Origin: Paenibacillus foliorum
GTDB taxonomy: Bacteria; Bacillota; Bacilli; Paenibacillales; NBRC-103111
Assembly: GCF_013141765.1 (NCBI RefSeq)
Contig: NZ_WHOD01000097.1
Span: 107,341 to 171,340, forward strand
DNA length: 64,000 bases
Direction: 5' to 3'
Position numbers and translations under genes: made by a program
Shown here: in pieces, positions 16,692 to 25,873 of the stretch
How the letters are laid out: each line of letters starts with the position of its first letter
Position numbering within the stretch: position 1 is the stretch's first letter
The notes under the pieces: model-generated
What the model was told of the DNA's origin: nothing
Database searches by the model: none
Seen by the model: only the letters and a program-made list of their open reading frames with translations

Positions 16692-16835
16692 CGTTTATTC
16701 ACTCCTGTAATTTCTGTCTATCCCCACCATTATACCTTAGTTTAGTGCTCTGAACTATATAGGTTTTTGAAACCATTATGGAATGTATCCGTATGTATAA
16801 AAAGCGCATGTTCGAAAATAAAATAAGTTCGTTGC

Positions 16836-16917
16836 TTTGGAGGAGCCTGTCACCAAGGCCTTGCTATGTTTATATAGCAGGCTGTGGTAGTAGGGCTCTT
16901 TTTGTATTTTTTTCCTT
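16836..16917 (+). terminator. Long leader hairpin with T-run (terminator or attenuator)
   Basis: Starting near GGAGGAGCCTGTCACC (16839-16854), a nested stem pairs CACCA with TGTGG, GGCCTTGCTAT with ATAGCAGGC, and GGAGCCT with AGGGCTC. A T-rich tail runs to 16914. It stands 40 bases before the antiporter gene and on the same strand, with no gene on the plus strand directly upstream. That fits a transcript leader better than a plain gene end. No known riboswitch consensus was recognised. Confidence 0.5.
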
Positions 16918-16956
16918 GAAGTATCCATAATAACTTTATTAAGAAGGAGTGAAGCT

Positions 16957-18108
16957 ATGCTTATTTTCCAACTCGCCATGATATTGCTGGCATCAAAAAT
17001 CGCTGGAGATATTAGTGTTCGATTAGGGCAGCCCTCTGTACTGGGTAAGCTGCTCATAGGTATCATTCTGGGACCTGCGGTATTAGGAATCGTTACAAGT
17101 ACAGAAGTGCTTAGTGAAATTAGCCAGATCGGCGTTATTTTACTAATGTTTATTGCAGGGCTGGAAACCGATACAGAAGAGTTTAAACGTACGGGTAAGG
17201 CGTCGGCCTATGTTGGTGTGGCAGGGATCATTGTCCCTTTTTCCTTAGGATATTTGGCTGGTATTACTATAGGGCTTCCTCAGATTGAATCTGTATTTCT
17301 CGGGCTGCTGTTATCTGCCACAAGTGTCAGCATCTCCGTTCAAGCACTTAAAGAAATGGGAAAGCTGAAGTCAAGAGAAGGGACAACTATTCTAGGCGCC
17401 GCTGTAATTGATGATATATTGGTCATCGTTGCATTGGCTTTTGTCATGAGCTTTGCAGGCGGTGATGTTAATCTAGGAGTTGTAGTTTTGAAGAAGATCG
17501 CTTTCTTTGCTATTGCAATACTTCTGGCCTGGAAAGTAGTCCCTTGGGTCTTGAAAAAATTCGCTCCGCTTAGAGTTACTGAGGCTGTGGTTTCAGCAGG
17601 GCTGATCATTTGTTTTGTTTATGCTTATTTAGCTGAGTATGCTGGAGTTGCTGCTATAATCGGAGCTTATATCGCAGGTGTAGCTATTAGTTTAACTAAG
17701 TATAAGCACGAGGTATTTGAGAAAGTGGAGACAATAAGCTATTCTATTTTTGTTCCGGTGTTTTTTACTTCCATTGGGGTAACGGCTGAATTTACAGGAA
17801 TTACTCAAAATATCGGACTCATTATTGGCCTGAGTGTTTTAGCTATCTTAACCAAATTGATCGGTTCAGCCATCGGGGCGAAACTAGCTGGATTTCATTG
17901 GAGTAATTCATTAGCGATTGGTGCAGCCATGGTATCTCGTGGAGAGGTGGCATTAATTATTGCGGCTATGGGGCTTGAATCCAACTTGTTGAATAAGGAT
18001 ATGTTTGCTGTGATTATTGTCGTTGTGTTAATAACAACCATTGTGACTCCTCCTATGATGAAATTATTTTTCAGTAAGACTGGTGGAGTGAAGGTTGTGA
18101 AAGAATAA
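16957..18108 (+). CDS. Cation/proton antiporter, CPA2 family (NapA/GerN/KefB-like)
   Basis: A 383-residue membrane protein with about twelve to thirteen segments exchanging Na+ or K+ for protons. Family marks are the N-terminal RLGQPSVLGKLLIGIILGPA, the middle MFIAGLETD and the GAAVIDDILVIV segment with the paired acidic residues of the ion site. It has no C-terminal RCK/TrkA-N domain, so it resembles NapA and GerN more than KefB/KefC. AAGGAGTG precedes the start. The hairpin leader suggests control by transcription attenuation. Confidence 0.85.
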   Translation: MLIFQLAMILLASKIAGDISVRLGQPSVLGKLLIGIILGPAVLGIVTSTEVLSEISQIGVILLMFIAGLETDTEEFKRTGKASAYVGVAGIIVPFSLGYLAGITIGLPQIESVFLGLLLSATSVSISVQALKEMGKLKSREGTTILGAAVIDDILVIVALAFVMSFAGGDVNLGVVVLKKIAFFAIAILLAWKVVPWVLKKFAPLRVTEAVVSAGLIICFVYAYLAEYAGVAAIIGAYIAGVAISLTKYKHEVFEKVETISYSIFVPVFFTSIGVTAEFTGITQNIGLIIGLSVLAILTKLIGSAIGAKLAGFHWSNSLAIGAAMVSRGEVALIIAAMGLESNLLNKDMFAVIIVVVLITTIVTPPMMKLFFSKTGGVKVVKE

Positions 18109-18124
18109 CTAAATAAGACAGAAG

Positions 18125-18171
18125 CTAAAGCAAGAGCCCTTCAAAAACTTTGAAGGGCTCTCTTGCTTTAG
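18125..18171. terminator. Strong hairpin after the antiporter gene
   Basis: CTAAAGCAAGAGCCCTTCAA pairs almost perfectly with TTGAAGGGCTCTCTTGCTTTAG. The stem is long, but the following T-run is short. Confidence 0.75.
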
Positions 18172-18487
18172 GTGCGACCTGAAGATTAGGCTCGCAACAA
18201 TAGTTCACACCCTGTACAAGAAGAACTTTTCGATATTTGGCCGGTTATTTTCTGTGTTCAGAGGATAGATCAGCATTTGCATATTGGAGGAAATAATGAT
18301 CAATACTAAGGGCGCAGTTGGGTGAAACCGCCTACTAAGAGACTTAAAAATCGCGAATATTCATCATGATTTCATTTTGGTGGAAATAATTTTCACTAAC
18401 TAATAAATGGTGAAATTAATTTACAATATCGAAAATTTATGATATGTTGTTTTAGCCAAACATTATAAACATCAGGAGGGGAGTTCA
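18172..18487. other. Intergenic region upstream of the sialic acid operon
   Basis: About 315 bases. The last 110 hold the operon promoter and two candidate operators (annotated separately). Nothing recognisable lies in the first 200 bases. Confidence 0.6.
18380..18448 (+). promoter_or_regulatory. nan operon promoter with two RpiR-type operators
   Basis: TTTACA (18420-18425), 17 bases, then TATGTT (18443-18448). GTGGAAATAATTTTCAC (18380-18396) is a near-perfect palindrome. GTGAAATTAATTTAC (18410-18424) is a second, degenerate copy 29 bases on that runs into the -35 element. TGAAA/TTTCA palindromes are the usual sites of RpiR-family regulators, one of which is encoded in this operon. Confidence 0.7.
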
Positions 18488-19399
18488 TTGAGATTAGAAA
18501 AGTTCCATGGAATCATACCGGCTTTTTATGCATGCTATGACGATCAAGGAGACATCTCAGAAGCTCGTACCAAAGATTTATGTGATTATTTATATGAAAA
18601 ACAGGTCCAAGGAGTCTATGTCGGAGGAAGCTCCGGCGAGTGTATTTACCAAAGCCTCGACGAACGGAAAGCCGTACTTAGTTATGTAGCGAATCAGTTG
18701 AAAGGCAAAATGACACTCATCGCCCATGTGGGGGCACCCTCCACGAGAGACAGCATTGAATTGGCGAAACATGCGGCTGCATTGGGCTATGACGCTTTAT
18801 CTGCAATTCCGCCTATTTATTTCAAGCTGCCAGACCGTGCTGTTTATAAATATTGGAGCGATATTATCGAGGCAACTCCTCTGGACTTTATTATTTATAA
18901 CATCCCTCAGACTACGGGATACACGTTGACACCGTCTTTATTCGAGAAGCTTCTCACGAACAAAAAGGTTATCGGAGTTAAAAATTCATCGATGCCGACC
19001 ATGGATATTGAACGATTCAAAAAAGTGGGCGGAGACAATGTCATTGTATTTAACGGCCCAGATGAACAGTATGTAGCTGGACGAATTATGGGTGCTGATG
19101 GCGGAATCGGCGGGACTTACGGAGCTATGCCGGAATTATTTTTGCAAGCTAATGTATTCATCCAACAAGGTAAGTTTGAGGAAGCCAAGCTCATTCAGAG
19201 TGATATTAACGACATTATTATCGCATTATGCTCATTGAATGGCTCTATGTACGCAGTTATAAAAGAAGTTCTGAAAAGAAGAGGCGTAAATATCGGTAGC
19301 GTTAGAGGACCACTCGAAGGAATAAGCAGCGAGGATGAAGGTCAAATCGATAACATTATGAAAATGATCGATCAGGCTATTAATCGTTTTTGTAAGTGA
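18488..19399 (+). CDS. nanA: N-acetylneuraminate lyase (DHDPS family)
   Basis: A 303-residue class I aldolase that splits sialic acid into N-acetylmannosamine and pyruvate. The pyruvate site is GGSSGECIYQS, the catalytic tyrosine is Y137 in FIIYNIPQTTG and the Schiff-base lysine is K165 in VIGVKNSS; both positions equal those of E. coli NanA. The start is TTG (18488) after AGGAGGGG; no ATG is available. It leads a nine-gene operon with NanE, NanK and an importer, which makes the assignment firm. Confidence 0.92.
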   Translation: MRLEKFHGIIPAFYACYDDQGDISEARTKDLCDYLYEKQVQGVYVGGSSGECIYQSLDERKAVLSYVANQLKGKMTLIAHVGAPSTRDSIELAKHAAALGYDALSAIPPIYFKLPDRAVYKYWSDIIEATPLDFIIYNIPQTTGYTLTPSLFEKLLTNKKVIGVKNSSMPTMDIERFKKVGGDNVIVFNGPDEQYVAGRIMGADGGIGGTYGAMPELFLQANVFIQQGKFEEAKLIQSDINDIIIALCSLNGSMYAVIKEVLKRRGVNIGSVRGPLEGISSEDEGQIDNIMKMIDQAINRFCK

Positions 19400-20057
19400 G
19401 CCAAGTGATGAAAAAAACCATTGTATGCTTTGGAGACTCTAATACTTGGGGATACGACGCGGAAACGGATTTAAGGTTTGATGAGGAGACGAGATGGACT
19501 GGTCTTCTCGCTTCTCATTTAGGCAGTCAGTACAGTGTAATAGAAGAAGGCCTCAGCGGTAGAACGAGCGTGTGTGAAGATCCATTGTTCGAAGGGTTGT
19601 CGGGGTTATCTTATCTTTATCCGTGTCTGATGTCGCATTCGCCTTTGGATTTAATTGTGATCATGCTTGGAACCAATGATACGAAGGATCGCTTCGGTCT
19701 AACTTCTTATAATATCGCTCAAGGTATTGTCAGTTATTAGCGGTAAAAGCAAGGGGGACTACGTCAGGAGTAGACGGTCATTCCCCTGAAGTTCTAGTGA
19801 TTGCCCCGCCTCCGATAGGAGAGAAGTACATCGATACTCCAATAGGCAGACCTATGGGTAACCAGTGCAGCGAAAAGTCGTTGGAGCTGGCAGAACATCT
19901 GGAAAATCTGCTTAAGGGGACGGGCATTCATTTTGCGGATTCGAAAGATCATGTCACTATGAATGAAATTGACTATATGCATCTTAATGCGGATGGACAT
20001 AGACTAATGTCGAAATTTATATGGGGTCAGGTCACAAGAATATTAAACGAGAGGTAG
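19396..20057 (+). pseudogene. SGNH/GDSL esterase, frameshifted (possible sialate O-acetylesterase)
   Basis: Two frames together make one SGNH hydrolase of about 220 residues. The first (19396-19740) carries block I, CFGDSNTWGY, and block III, MLGTND. The second continues to 20057 with VIAPPPIGEKY and the catalytic block V, YMHLNADGH. Reading passes from one to the other if one base is restored near 19731 (GTC-CAG), giving IVQLLAVKA. As written, the first frame stops at TAG 19738-19740, before the catalytic Asp/His. The start is GTG 19396, overlapping nanA, or ATG 19408. Its place in the operon suggests removal of O-acetyl groups from sialic acids. Mutation or a sequencing error are both possible. 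Confidence 0.8.
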
Positions 20058-20065
20058 ATGTACAA

Positions 20066-21466
20066 ATGAAGAAAACGCGCCTACTTAGTTCGGTTACCGC
20101 TCTGATAATATTGAGTTCGGTTATTGCGGGATGTTCAAGCGGCAATAAAGAAACCAATTCGGGACAAGAAGCTTCCGGAAAAAAAGTCGAGCTCAAGGTT
20201 TGGTTAACGCCTCAGTGGAAAGGTGTTTTGGATGCCTCGGAACAAGGCGCCGACTATGATAGCTTCTTGAAATATGCGGCTCAGAAATTTTCAGCTCAAT
20301 ATAAGAAGTATGATACAAAAGTAAATGTGGAAGTTATTGCTGGCGATCAGCGGGATCAGCTTCTTAATGTTAACTTAAGCAGTGGCACGGCCCCAGATGT
20401 ATTTTTTGAAAGCGTTTTTGCAATGGGAGATTATGTGCATCGCGGTGCATTGGTACCGTTAAACGATATCGTGGATGACTCAGCCAAAAGCGATATACCT
20501 CAAAACTATTGGGATGCAGTGACCTTCGGAAAAGATGTATATTTCTATCCGTTCCAACATAATCCGGGCACTCTAGTGTATAACGCGGATATGTTTAAAG
20601 CAGCTGGATTGGATAAGTTCATCGGTGGAGAAACGGAAATTAAAACATGGACATTAGATGAATACGAGCAAATTTTGAAGGGACTCAAAGATAATCTGCC
20701 AAAAACGAAGTATTCCAATACGTACCCGATGTCTTTATTTGCTGTAAATAACCAAGGGGATACATGGAATCTAGCTTACCTGAGAATGTTTGGCAATAAG
20801 TTCTTTGATGATCAGGGGAATATTGTTCTGGATGATGCAAAAGGCGCGAAAGCTGCTGCTTGGCTGAAAAAAATCAAAGATGCGGGCTATACGAATCCGG
20901 GACCTGAATCTGTGTCGTCCAATGATGCTAATGGGATGTACCTGAATCAGCAGCTTGCGATCAGCTTCACGAATCCGATATTGTTCAATAACGCGAAAAT
21001 AGATATGGCTAGCGGCAAAACTACCAAGTTCGATTCACGGCTTGCCAATATTCCATCCGAAAGCGGAAATCCACTATCATTTACGTATGTGGTAGGAGCT
21101 AGCGTATTCCAAAATAAAGATCAGGCAAGAGTCGAAGTGGCAAAAGATTTTGTTAAATTCTTTTCCACAGATCCGGAATTGGTTAAATCGTCCAAGAATG
21201 GCATTCCTGTAAGAAGCTCCGTTTCTAAGGAGTTCGAGAAAGAGAAGCCACTATTTGCCGCTTACAATGCAAATTCCAAAGCTTTATTCAATTTTACTGG
21301 CAACGTTCCAGGATATAGCCAGCTTAGGGAAGTTCTGTATCCAGAGCTGCAGGCCCTGTATATGGGAGCCAAAACGCCTGAGCAGGTTGTGAAGGACTAT
21401 CAGACTAAAGGTAATAAGGTTATTCAAACGAATAAAAATGATTCAGTTATTTACCAAAAGAAATAA
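20066..21466 (+). CDS. ABC transporter sugar-binding lipoprotein (sialic acid importer)
   Basis: A 466-residue family 1 extracellular solute-binding protein. The signal peptide ends in a lipobox, VIAGC, with the lipidated cysteine at C23. The body has the usual pattern, with APDVFFES near residue 120 and PFQHNPGTLVYNADMFKAAGL. The frame opens at 20021, but the ATG at 20066 starts the signal peptide 8 bases after the esterase stop. Two permeases follow. No ATPase is encoded, so a shared MsmX-type ATPase is expected. Sialic acid specificity is inferred from the operon. Confidence 0.87.
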   Translation: MKKTRLLSSVTALIILSSVIAGCSSGNKETNSGQEASGKKVELKVWLTPQWKGVLDASEQGADYDSFLKYAAQKFSAQYKKYDTKVNVEVIAGDQRDQLLNVNLSSGTAPDVFFESVFAMGDYVHRGALVPLNDIVDDSAKSDIPQNYWDAVTFGKDVYFYPFQHNPGTLVYNADMFKAAGLDKFIGGETEIKTWTLDEYEQILKGLKDNLPKTKYSNTYPMSLFAVNNQGDTWNLAYLRMFGNKFFDDQGNIVLDDAKGAKAAAWLKKIKDAGYTNPGPESVSSNDANGMYLNQQLAISFTNPILFNNAKIDMASGKTTKFDSRLANIPSESGNPLSFTYVVGASVFQNKDQARVEVAKDFVKFFSTDPELVKSSKNGIPVRSSVSKEFEKEKPLFAAYNANSKALFNFTGNVPGYSQLREVLYPELQALYMGAKTPEQVVKDYQTKGNKVIQTNKNDSVIYQKK

Positions 21467-21543
21467 ATGGACAAACAATATACGATTAACAGCCTTGGGA
21501 TCGATAAGATACTAAGGCTGCTAACTCAGAAAGGAAAAACGAT

Positions 21544-22419
21544 ATGAGACTACGGAATCAATCCCTCAAAGAAAGTATGACTGGCTACTTGTTTATTTTT
21601 CCGCAGATGCTCATTTTCCTCATTTTTCTGGTATATCCGATAATTGAAGGCATAAGGCTTAGCATGTATCGGATCAATTATCAAAGCGAGAAGTTTGTTG
21701 GACTAGACAATTACGTAGCACTGTTTAATGATCCTGTATTTTTTAAAGCGCTCTTCAACACGGTTGTGTTCGTTGTTTTTATCGTTGTCCTTACGGTCGG
21801 TTTTGCGTTATTTGTAGCGTCAGCTGTATTCGACAAGAATGCCAAGTATGTTTCATTCATTAGAGGAAGTTACTATGTACCTGTAATGGTATCCATGGTC
21901 GTTATGAGTATGGTATGGAGTTTTCTACTGAATCCGGCTAATGGTATTATTTCTTATTATGCCCAGGATTTAGGTTTTGGTAAAATTAATCTCCTCGGGA
22001 AAACAACAACGGTTATGCCGGTTATTATATTCGTAACGTTCGCAACAAATGTTGGGCAAGCGATTATCCTATATATCGCCGCAATGCTCGGCGTATCCAA
22101 AGATCTGTTTGAAGCTGCGGAAGTGGACGGTGCCAGCAGATGGCAAGTCATAACTAAAATACTGATTCCGTCAGTCCAATCCACCACGGTATATATTGTG
22201 ATAATCAACATCATTGCCGTCTTGAAAATTTTTGTTGTTATCCAGCTCTTAACGGGCGGGGGACCGAATAATGCCTCCGTGACACTGATGTACTATCTAT
22301 ACAATAACGCCTTTAAATATAATCAGCTCGGTATAGCTTCTGCTGTAGGGGTTATTATGTTCTTGATTACGTTATTGTTGTCAGTGCCTCAGCTAAGAAG
22401 CTTAATTAAGGAGAAGTAA
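21544..22419 (+). CDS. ABC sugar transporter permease (MalF-like)
   Basis: A 291-residue inner-membrane permease with six predicted helices. The ATPase-coupling EAA loop is EAAEVDGASRWQVITKILIP. The N-terminal GYLFIFPQMLIFLIFLVYPI is typical of the CUT1 family. It works as a heterodimer with the next gene product and receives substrate from the lipoprotein upstream. Confidence 0.88.
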   Translation: MRLRNQSLKESMTGYLFIFPQMLIFLIFLVYPIIEGIRLSMYRINYQSEKFVGLDNYVALFNDPVFFKALFNTVVFVVFIVVLTVGFALFVASAVFDKNAKYVSFIRGSYYVPVMVSMVVMSMVWSFLLNPANGIISYYAQDLGFGKINLLGKTTTVMPVIIFVTFATNVGQAIILYIAAMLGVSKDLFEAAEVDGASRWQVITKILIPSVQSTTVYIVIINIIAVLKIFVVIQLLTGGGPNNASVTLMYYLYNNAFKYNQLGIASAVGVIMFLITLLLSVPQLRSLIKEK

Positions 22420-22432
22420 GGAGGGGATCGGT

Positions 22433-23275
22433 ATGTCAAAGACAAAGAATAAGAAGAAGCTGGAGAAATATGATATTGTTTCGAACGTGATCATTTTCAT
22501 CTTCGCGATTCTTAGCTTGTTTCCTTTATATTGGTTATTTACAAGTTCGCTAAAAAACAGCTCCGATGTTGTGAAGATGCCTCCTGACTGGTGGCCGACC
22601 ACGATTACTTTCTCCAACTATGCGGATGTGTTTCAAAGCCAGCCGGCTTTAAGGTGGGTATTTAACAGTGTGTTTGTATCTGGAGTCGCCACGGTCCTTG
22701 TCATTGTTGTAGGTGCGATGGCCGCGTATGCCTTCTCGAAAATTAAGTTCAAGGGTAGCAACATCATATTCATCATTTTTATTTCGAGTCTGATGATTCC
22801 TAAGGAAATCATGATTGTGCCATTATTTCGGATCACACAACAATTCGGGATGCTCAACACTTATAGCGGTATGATATGGCCGAACGTCGCCACCGCCTTT
22901 GGCGTGTTTCTATTAAAAGGATTTTTCGATGCGACTCCGAATGCATTAAGAGAAGCATCCAGAATTGACGGGGCAGGGGAATGGAGAACTTTTTTCCAAA
23001 TTATGCTGCCAATTGTTAAACCCGGAATCGGCGCGTTATTTATATTAAACTTCGTTCAAGTATGGAACGATTACTTATGGCAATCCGTCATAGGACAAGA
23101 GAAAAACATGAAAACTTTGATGGTTGGTACCGCAACCTTGATGCAGGATCTTAATCCTAACTTTGCATATAAGATGGCGGGAGCTACTGTTGCTGCGATT
23201 CCTATGCTGCTGATCTTCGTGTTATTCCAAAGGTACTTTACCCAAGGCATGACGGCTGGAGCAGTCAAGGAATAA
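22433..23275 (+). CDS. ABC sugar transporter permease (MalG-like)
   Basis: A 280-residue permease, second half of the CUT1 pair. It has the typical FPLYWLFTSSLKNSSDV loop after helix 1 and the EAA loop REASRIDGAGEWRTFFQIMLP. It ends FQRYFTQGMTAGAVKE, the standard MalG-type tail. GGAGGGG precedes the start, 13 bases after the first permease. Confidence 0.88.
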   Translation: MSKTKNKKKLEKYDIVSNVIIFIFAILSLFPLYWLFTSSLKNSSDVVKMPPDWWPTTITFSNYADVFQSQPALRWVFNSVFVSGVATVLVIVVGAMAAYAFSKIKFKGSNIIFIIFISSLMIPKEIMIVPLFRITQQFGMLNTYSGMIWPNVATAFGVFLLKGFFDATPNALREASRIDGAGEWRTFFQIMLPIVKPGIGALFILNFVQVWNDYLWQSVIGQEKNMKTLMVGTATLMQDLNPNFAYKMAGATVAAIPMLLIFVLFQRYFTQGMTAGAVKE

Positions 23276-23317
23276 CAGATTCAGGAGTAAATATAACAGT
23301 TGTGGAGATGGAAACCG

Positions 23318-24007
23318 ATGTATACTAGAAGAAATATACTCGATTTAATAAAAAGAAAGCTGGTCGTTTCTTGTCAAGCATTGCCGGATGAACCGTTGCA
23401 TAGTCCATTTATTATGGGAAGAATGGCGTATGCGGCCTACTTGGGCGGAGCTGCAGGAATTCGTGCTAACAGCGTTGAGGATATTAAAGAAATCAAGAAA
23501 CAAGTGGATTTGCCGATCATCGGGATAATCAAAGCCGTGTATGAAGGATCGGAAGTATTCATCACTCCTACTATGAAGGAAATTGATGAGCTTTACCGTG
23601 AAGGCGTAGATATGATCGCGATGGACGCAACGGATCGCATAAGACCGGACGGTTCGACCCTATCAGAACTATTTCCGCTAATCAGAGATAAGTACAAGGA
23701 TCAGCTCTTTATGGCGGATTGCTCGACTTATGAGGAAGCGGTAAAGGCTGTTGAGCTTGGATTTGACAGCGTAGGGACTACTTTAAGCGGTTATACCAAA
23801 GCGACGAAAGATAGGGCATTGCCTGATTTTGAATTGGTCGAGAGACTCGTGAATACTTTATCTGTTCCGATTATAGCTGAGGGGGGCGTCTCAACGCCCG
23901 AGGAATTGAAGAGATTATATGACCTAGGTATTGATTCGGCGGTGGTAGGGTCTGCTATTACGAGACCGATGGAAATCACCAAAAAATTCATTAAGGCAAT
24001 TGAGTAA
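23318..24007 (+). CDS. nanE: N-acetylmannosamine-6-phosphate 2-epimerase
   Basis: A 229-residue TIM-barrel epimerase converting ManNAc-6-P to GlcNAc-6-P. The signatures are VVSCQALPDEPLHSPFIM, AAGIRANSVEDI, GIIKAVYEGSEVFITPT (catalytic lysine) and PIIAEGGVSTPEELKRL (phosphate-binding end). A TTG-started extension to 23300 is possible, but the ATG at 23318 with GGAG upstream begins exactly where the family usually does. Confidence 0.93.
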   Translation: MYTRRNILDLIKRKLVVSCQALPDEPLHSPFIMGRMAYAAYLGGAAGIRANSVEDIKEIKKQVDLPIIGIIKAVYEGSEVFITPTMKEIDELYREGVDMIAMDATDRIRPDGSTLSELFPLIRDKYKDQLFMADCSTYEEAVKAVELGFDSVGTTLSGYTKATKDRALPDFELVERLVNTLSVPIIAEGGVSTPEELKRLYDLGIDSAVVGSAITRPMEITKKFIKAIE

Positions 24008-24010
24008 TCT

Positions 24011-24889
24011 ATGAAGATATTAGCGGCGGATATCGGCGGCACCAATACCAAGATCGGCATTTGCAATGAACGAGGGCATATCGATCAATTTAAGGAATAT
24101 TCTACTGAAAGCCATATGGGGGGCCTTCATGTAGTGGAAAGATTGCTTGTCCAGATGGCAGCGTATGACAATTACGATGCCATCGCTATCAGTACAGCGG
24201 GACAAGTGAATACCGATGAGGGATATATTGTTTATGCAAACGAGAATATTCCCGATTACACAGGAATGAGGATTAGGGAGATCGTTGAGAATCGATTTCA
24301 TAAGCATGTTAAGGTAGAAAATGATGTTAATGCCGCTGCGTTGGGTGAGGCATCTTTCGGCGCGGCCGAATCGTTCCATGATTTCTTATGTCTCACTTTT
24401 GGTACGGGTATCGGCGGAGCCATCGTTATCAACCGTCAGATATACCGGGGAGCTAACGGGGTGGCAGCGGAGTTCGGCCATATCTTTACTCATCCGTTGT
24501 CGGAAATGAGCAACGGAGCGAGAAAACCTTACTATGAAAGCTTTGCTTCAACTACAGCTTTGATCCGAATGGCCCAACAAGCTGATCCGGAATGTGTGGA
24601 CGGGAAAGTTTTTTTTGATAAAATAAGGTTAGGAAACGATCATTTAAATCAAATTTTACATTCCTGGGCAGCTGAAGTATCCATCGGTTTGGCTTCACTC
24701 ATTCATATTTTTAATCCTCCCGCTATTATTGTAGGGGGTGGTGTGATGGAGCAAGATGACCTAGTTCGTTTAGTCGAGGTACAAACCAAAGAGTTGATAA
24801 TGGAAAGTTTCTCGGACGTGAAAATTCTCAAGGCTTCCCTTGGGAATAAGGCTGGTTTATTAGGTGCGGCATCACTGTTTTTACGTTGA
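24011..24889 (+). CDS. nanK: ROK-family N-acetylmannosamine kinase
   Basis: A 292-residue sugar kinase. The phosphate motif LAADIGGTNTKIGI is at the N-terminus, the catalytic aspartate in KVENDVNAAALGEA, and GTGIGGAIVINRQIYRGANG and AAEFGHIF follow. The usual ROK zinc motif CxCGxxGCxE is absent; its place holds NGARKPYYESFAS, a trait shared with several Gram-positive ManNAc kinases. It starts 3 bases after nanE. With NanA and NanE it completes conversion of sialic acid to GlcNAc-6-P. Confidence 0.9.
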   Translation: MKILAADIGGTNTKIGICNERGHIDQFKEYSTESHMGGLHVVERLLVQMAAYDNYDAIAISTAGQVNTDEGYIVYANENIPDYTGMRIREIVENRFHKHVKVENDVNAAALGEASFGAAESFHDFLCLTFGTGIGGAIVINRQIYRGANGVAAEFGHIFTHPLSEMSNGARKPYYESFASTTALIRMAQQADPECVDGKVFFDKIRLGNDHLNQILHSWAAEVSIGLASLIHIFNPPAIIVGGGVMEQDDLVRLVEVQTKELIMESFSDVKILKASLGNKAGLLGAASLFLR

Positions 24890-24956
24890 ACGTGGCGCAA
24901 CTGGAATCGCTGATGCTCAATATGTCCGAATCCTGAGGATTAAAGGAAGTGATAGG

Positions 24957-25811
24957 ATGCGCACAATCAACATTTTTACAACTATTCATTCTAAATACAA
25001 CAACCTGACAACTACGGAAAAAAAAGTGGCGGACTATGTCCTGGAAAACTCGGGAAGTGTCGTATATATGTCGATTACCGATCTCGCGGACATTTGCGGG
25101 GTAGGCGAATCCAGTATATTCAGGTTTTGTCGGTCTTTGAGCTATAAGGGGTACCAAGATTTCAAGATTGCACTGGCACATAGCATCACGGTGGAGAATG
25201 AAATACCGCAGCTCACGGAAAAAGTTCTGATGAATGACACGATAGAACAGGTTGCATCCAAGGTGCTGTCAACTAATATAAGCGCGTTAAACGAAACGTA
25301 TAATTTAATTGATAACTCAAAAATTGATGAAGCCATTAACTATTTACTTCAAGCGGAGCGAGTCATATTTTTTGGCGTTGGCTCTTCTTTGATGACGGCG
25401 ATGGAAGCCAAAATTAAATTTATGCGCATCACAAATAAAACCGAATGCACCATCGATTCGCATCTTCAGATGATGTCAGCGGCTTTGATGACGAAACGAG
25501 ATGTCGCCGTGATGATTTCATATTCCGGATCAACCAAGGATACTATCGAAGTGGCAAAGAAGGCGAAAGAATGCGGGGCGACCATCATTTCTATTACCCG
25601 ATTCGTGAAGTCGCCGCTCACCTCTTATTCTGATCTTACATTGCTCTGTGGGGCGAACGAAGGTCCTCTGCAAGGCGGTTCATTATCTGCAAAGATTTCA
25701 CAGCTCTACTTGTTGGATATTTTATATGTTGAATATTTCAAAAGAGCCTATGAGGAATCCATTAGAAATAAGGAAAGTACGGCGGCATCGGTAACCATTA
25801 AATTGCTGTGA
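24957..25811 (+). CDS. RpiR-family regulator of sialic acid catabolism
   Basis: A 284-residue regulator. The N-terminal RpiR helix-turn-helix covers residues 5-75 (LTTTEKKVADYVLEN; ITDLADICGVGESSIFRFCRSL). The C-terminal SIS domain covers 120-250 (VIFFGVGSSLMTAMEAKIKF; VMISYSGSTKDTIEVAKKAKE) and binds a phosphosugar, probably ManNAc-6-P or GlcNAc-6-P. The frame extends to 24864, but AAGGAAGTGATAGG before the ATG at 24957 marks the start. It is encoded inside the operon it probably controls; two matching palindromes lie at the nan promoter. Confidence 0.9.
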   Translation: MRTINIFTTIHSKYNNLTTTEKKVADYVLENSGSVVYMSITDLADICGVGESSIFRFCRSLSYKGYQDFKIALAHSITVENEIPQLTEKVLMNDTIEQVASKVLSTNISALNETYNLIDNSKIDEAINYLLQAERVIFFGVGSSLMTAMEAKIKFMRITNKTECTIDSHLQMMSAALMTKRDVAVMISYSGSTKDTIEVAKKAKECGATIISITRFVKSPLTSYSDLTLLCGANEGPLQGGSLSAKISQLYLLDILYVEYFKRAYEESIRNKESTAASVTIKLL

Positions 25812-25873
25812 GATATCGCGAATGGTGAACTGGACAGACGGTCTGCTGAAATACACTACTGGGGGAATCAGTC

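Noticed and set aside
16780..16956. c-di-AMP, yybP-ykoY or guanidine riboswitch before the antiporter
   Set aside because: The conserved core sequences of these classes were not found; only a terminator-like hairpin is clear.
19720..19800. Programmed -1 frameshift in the SGNH esterase
   Set aside because: No slippery heptamer or downstream structure is evident at GTCAGTTATTAG; mutation or a sequencing error is simpler.
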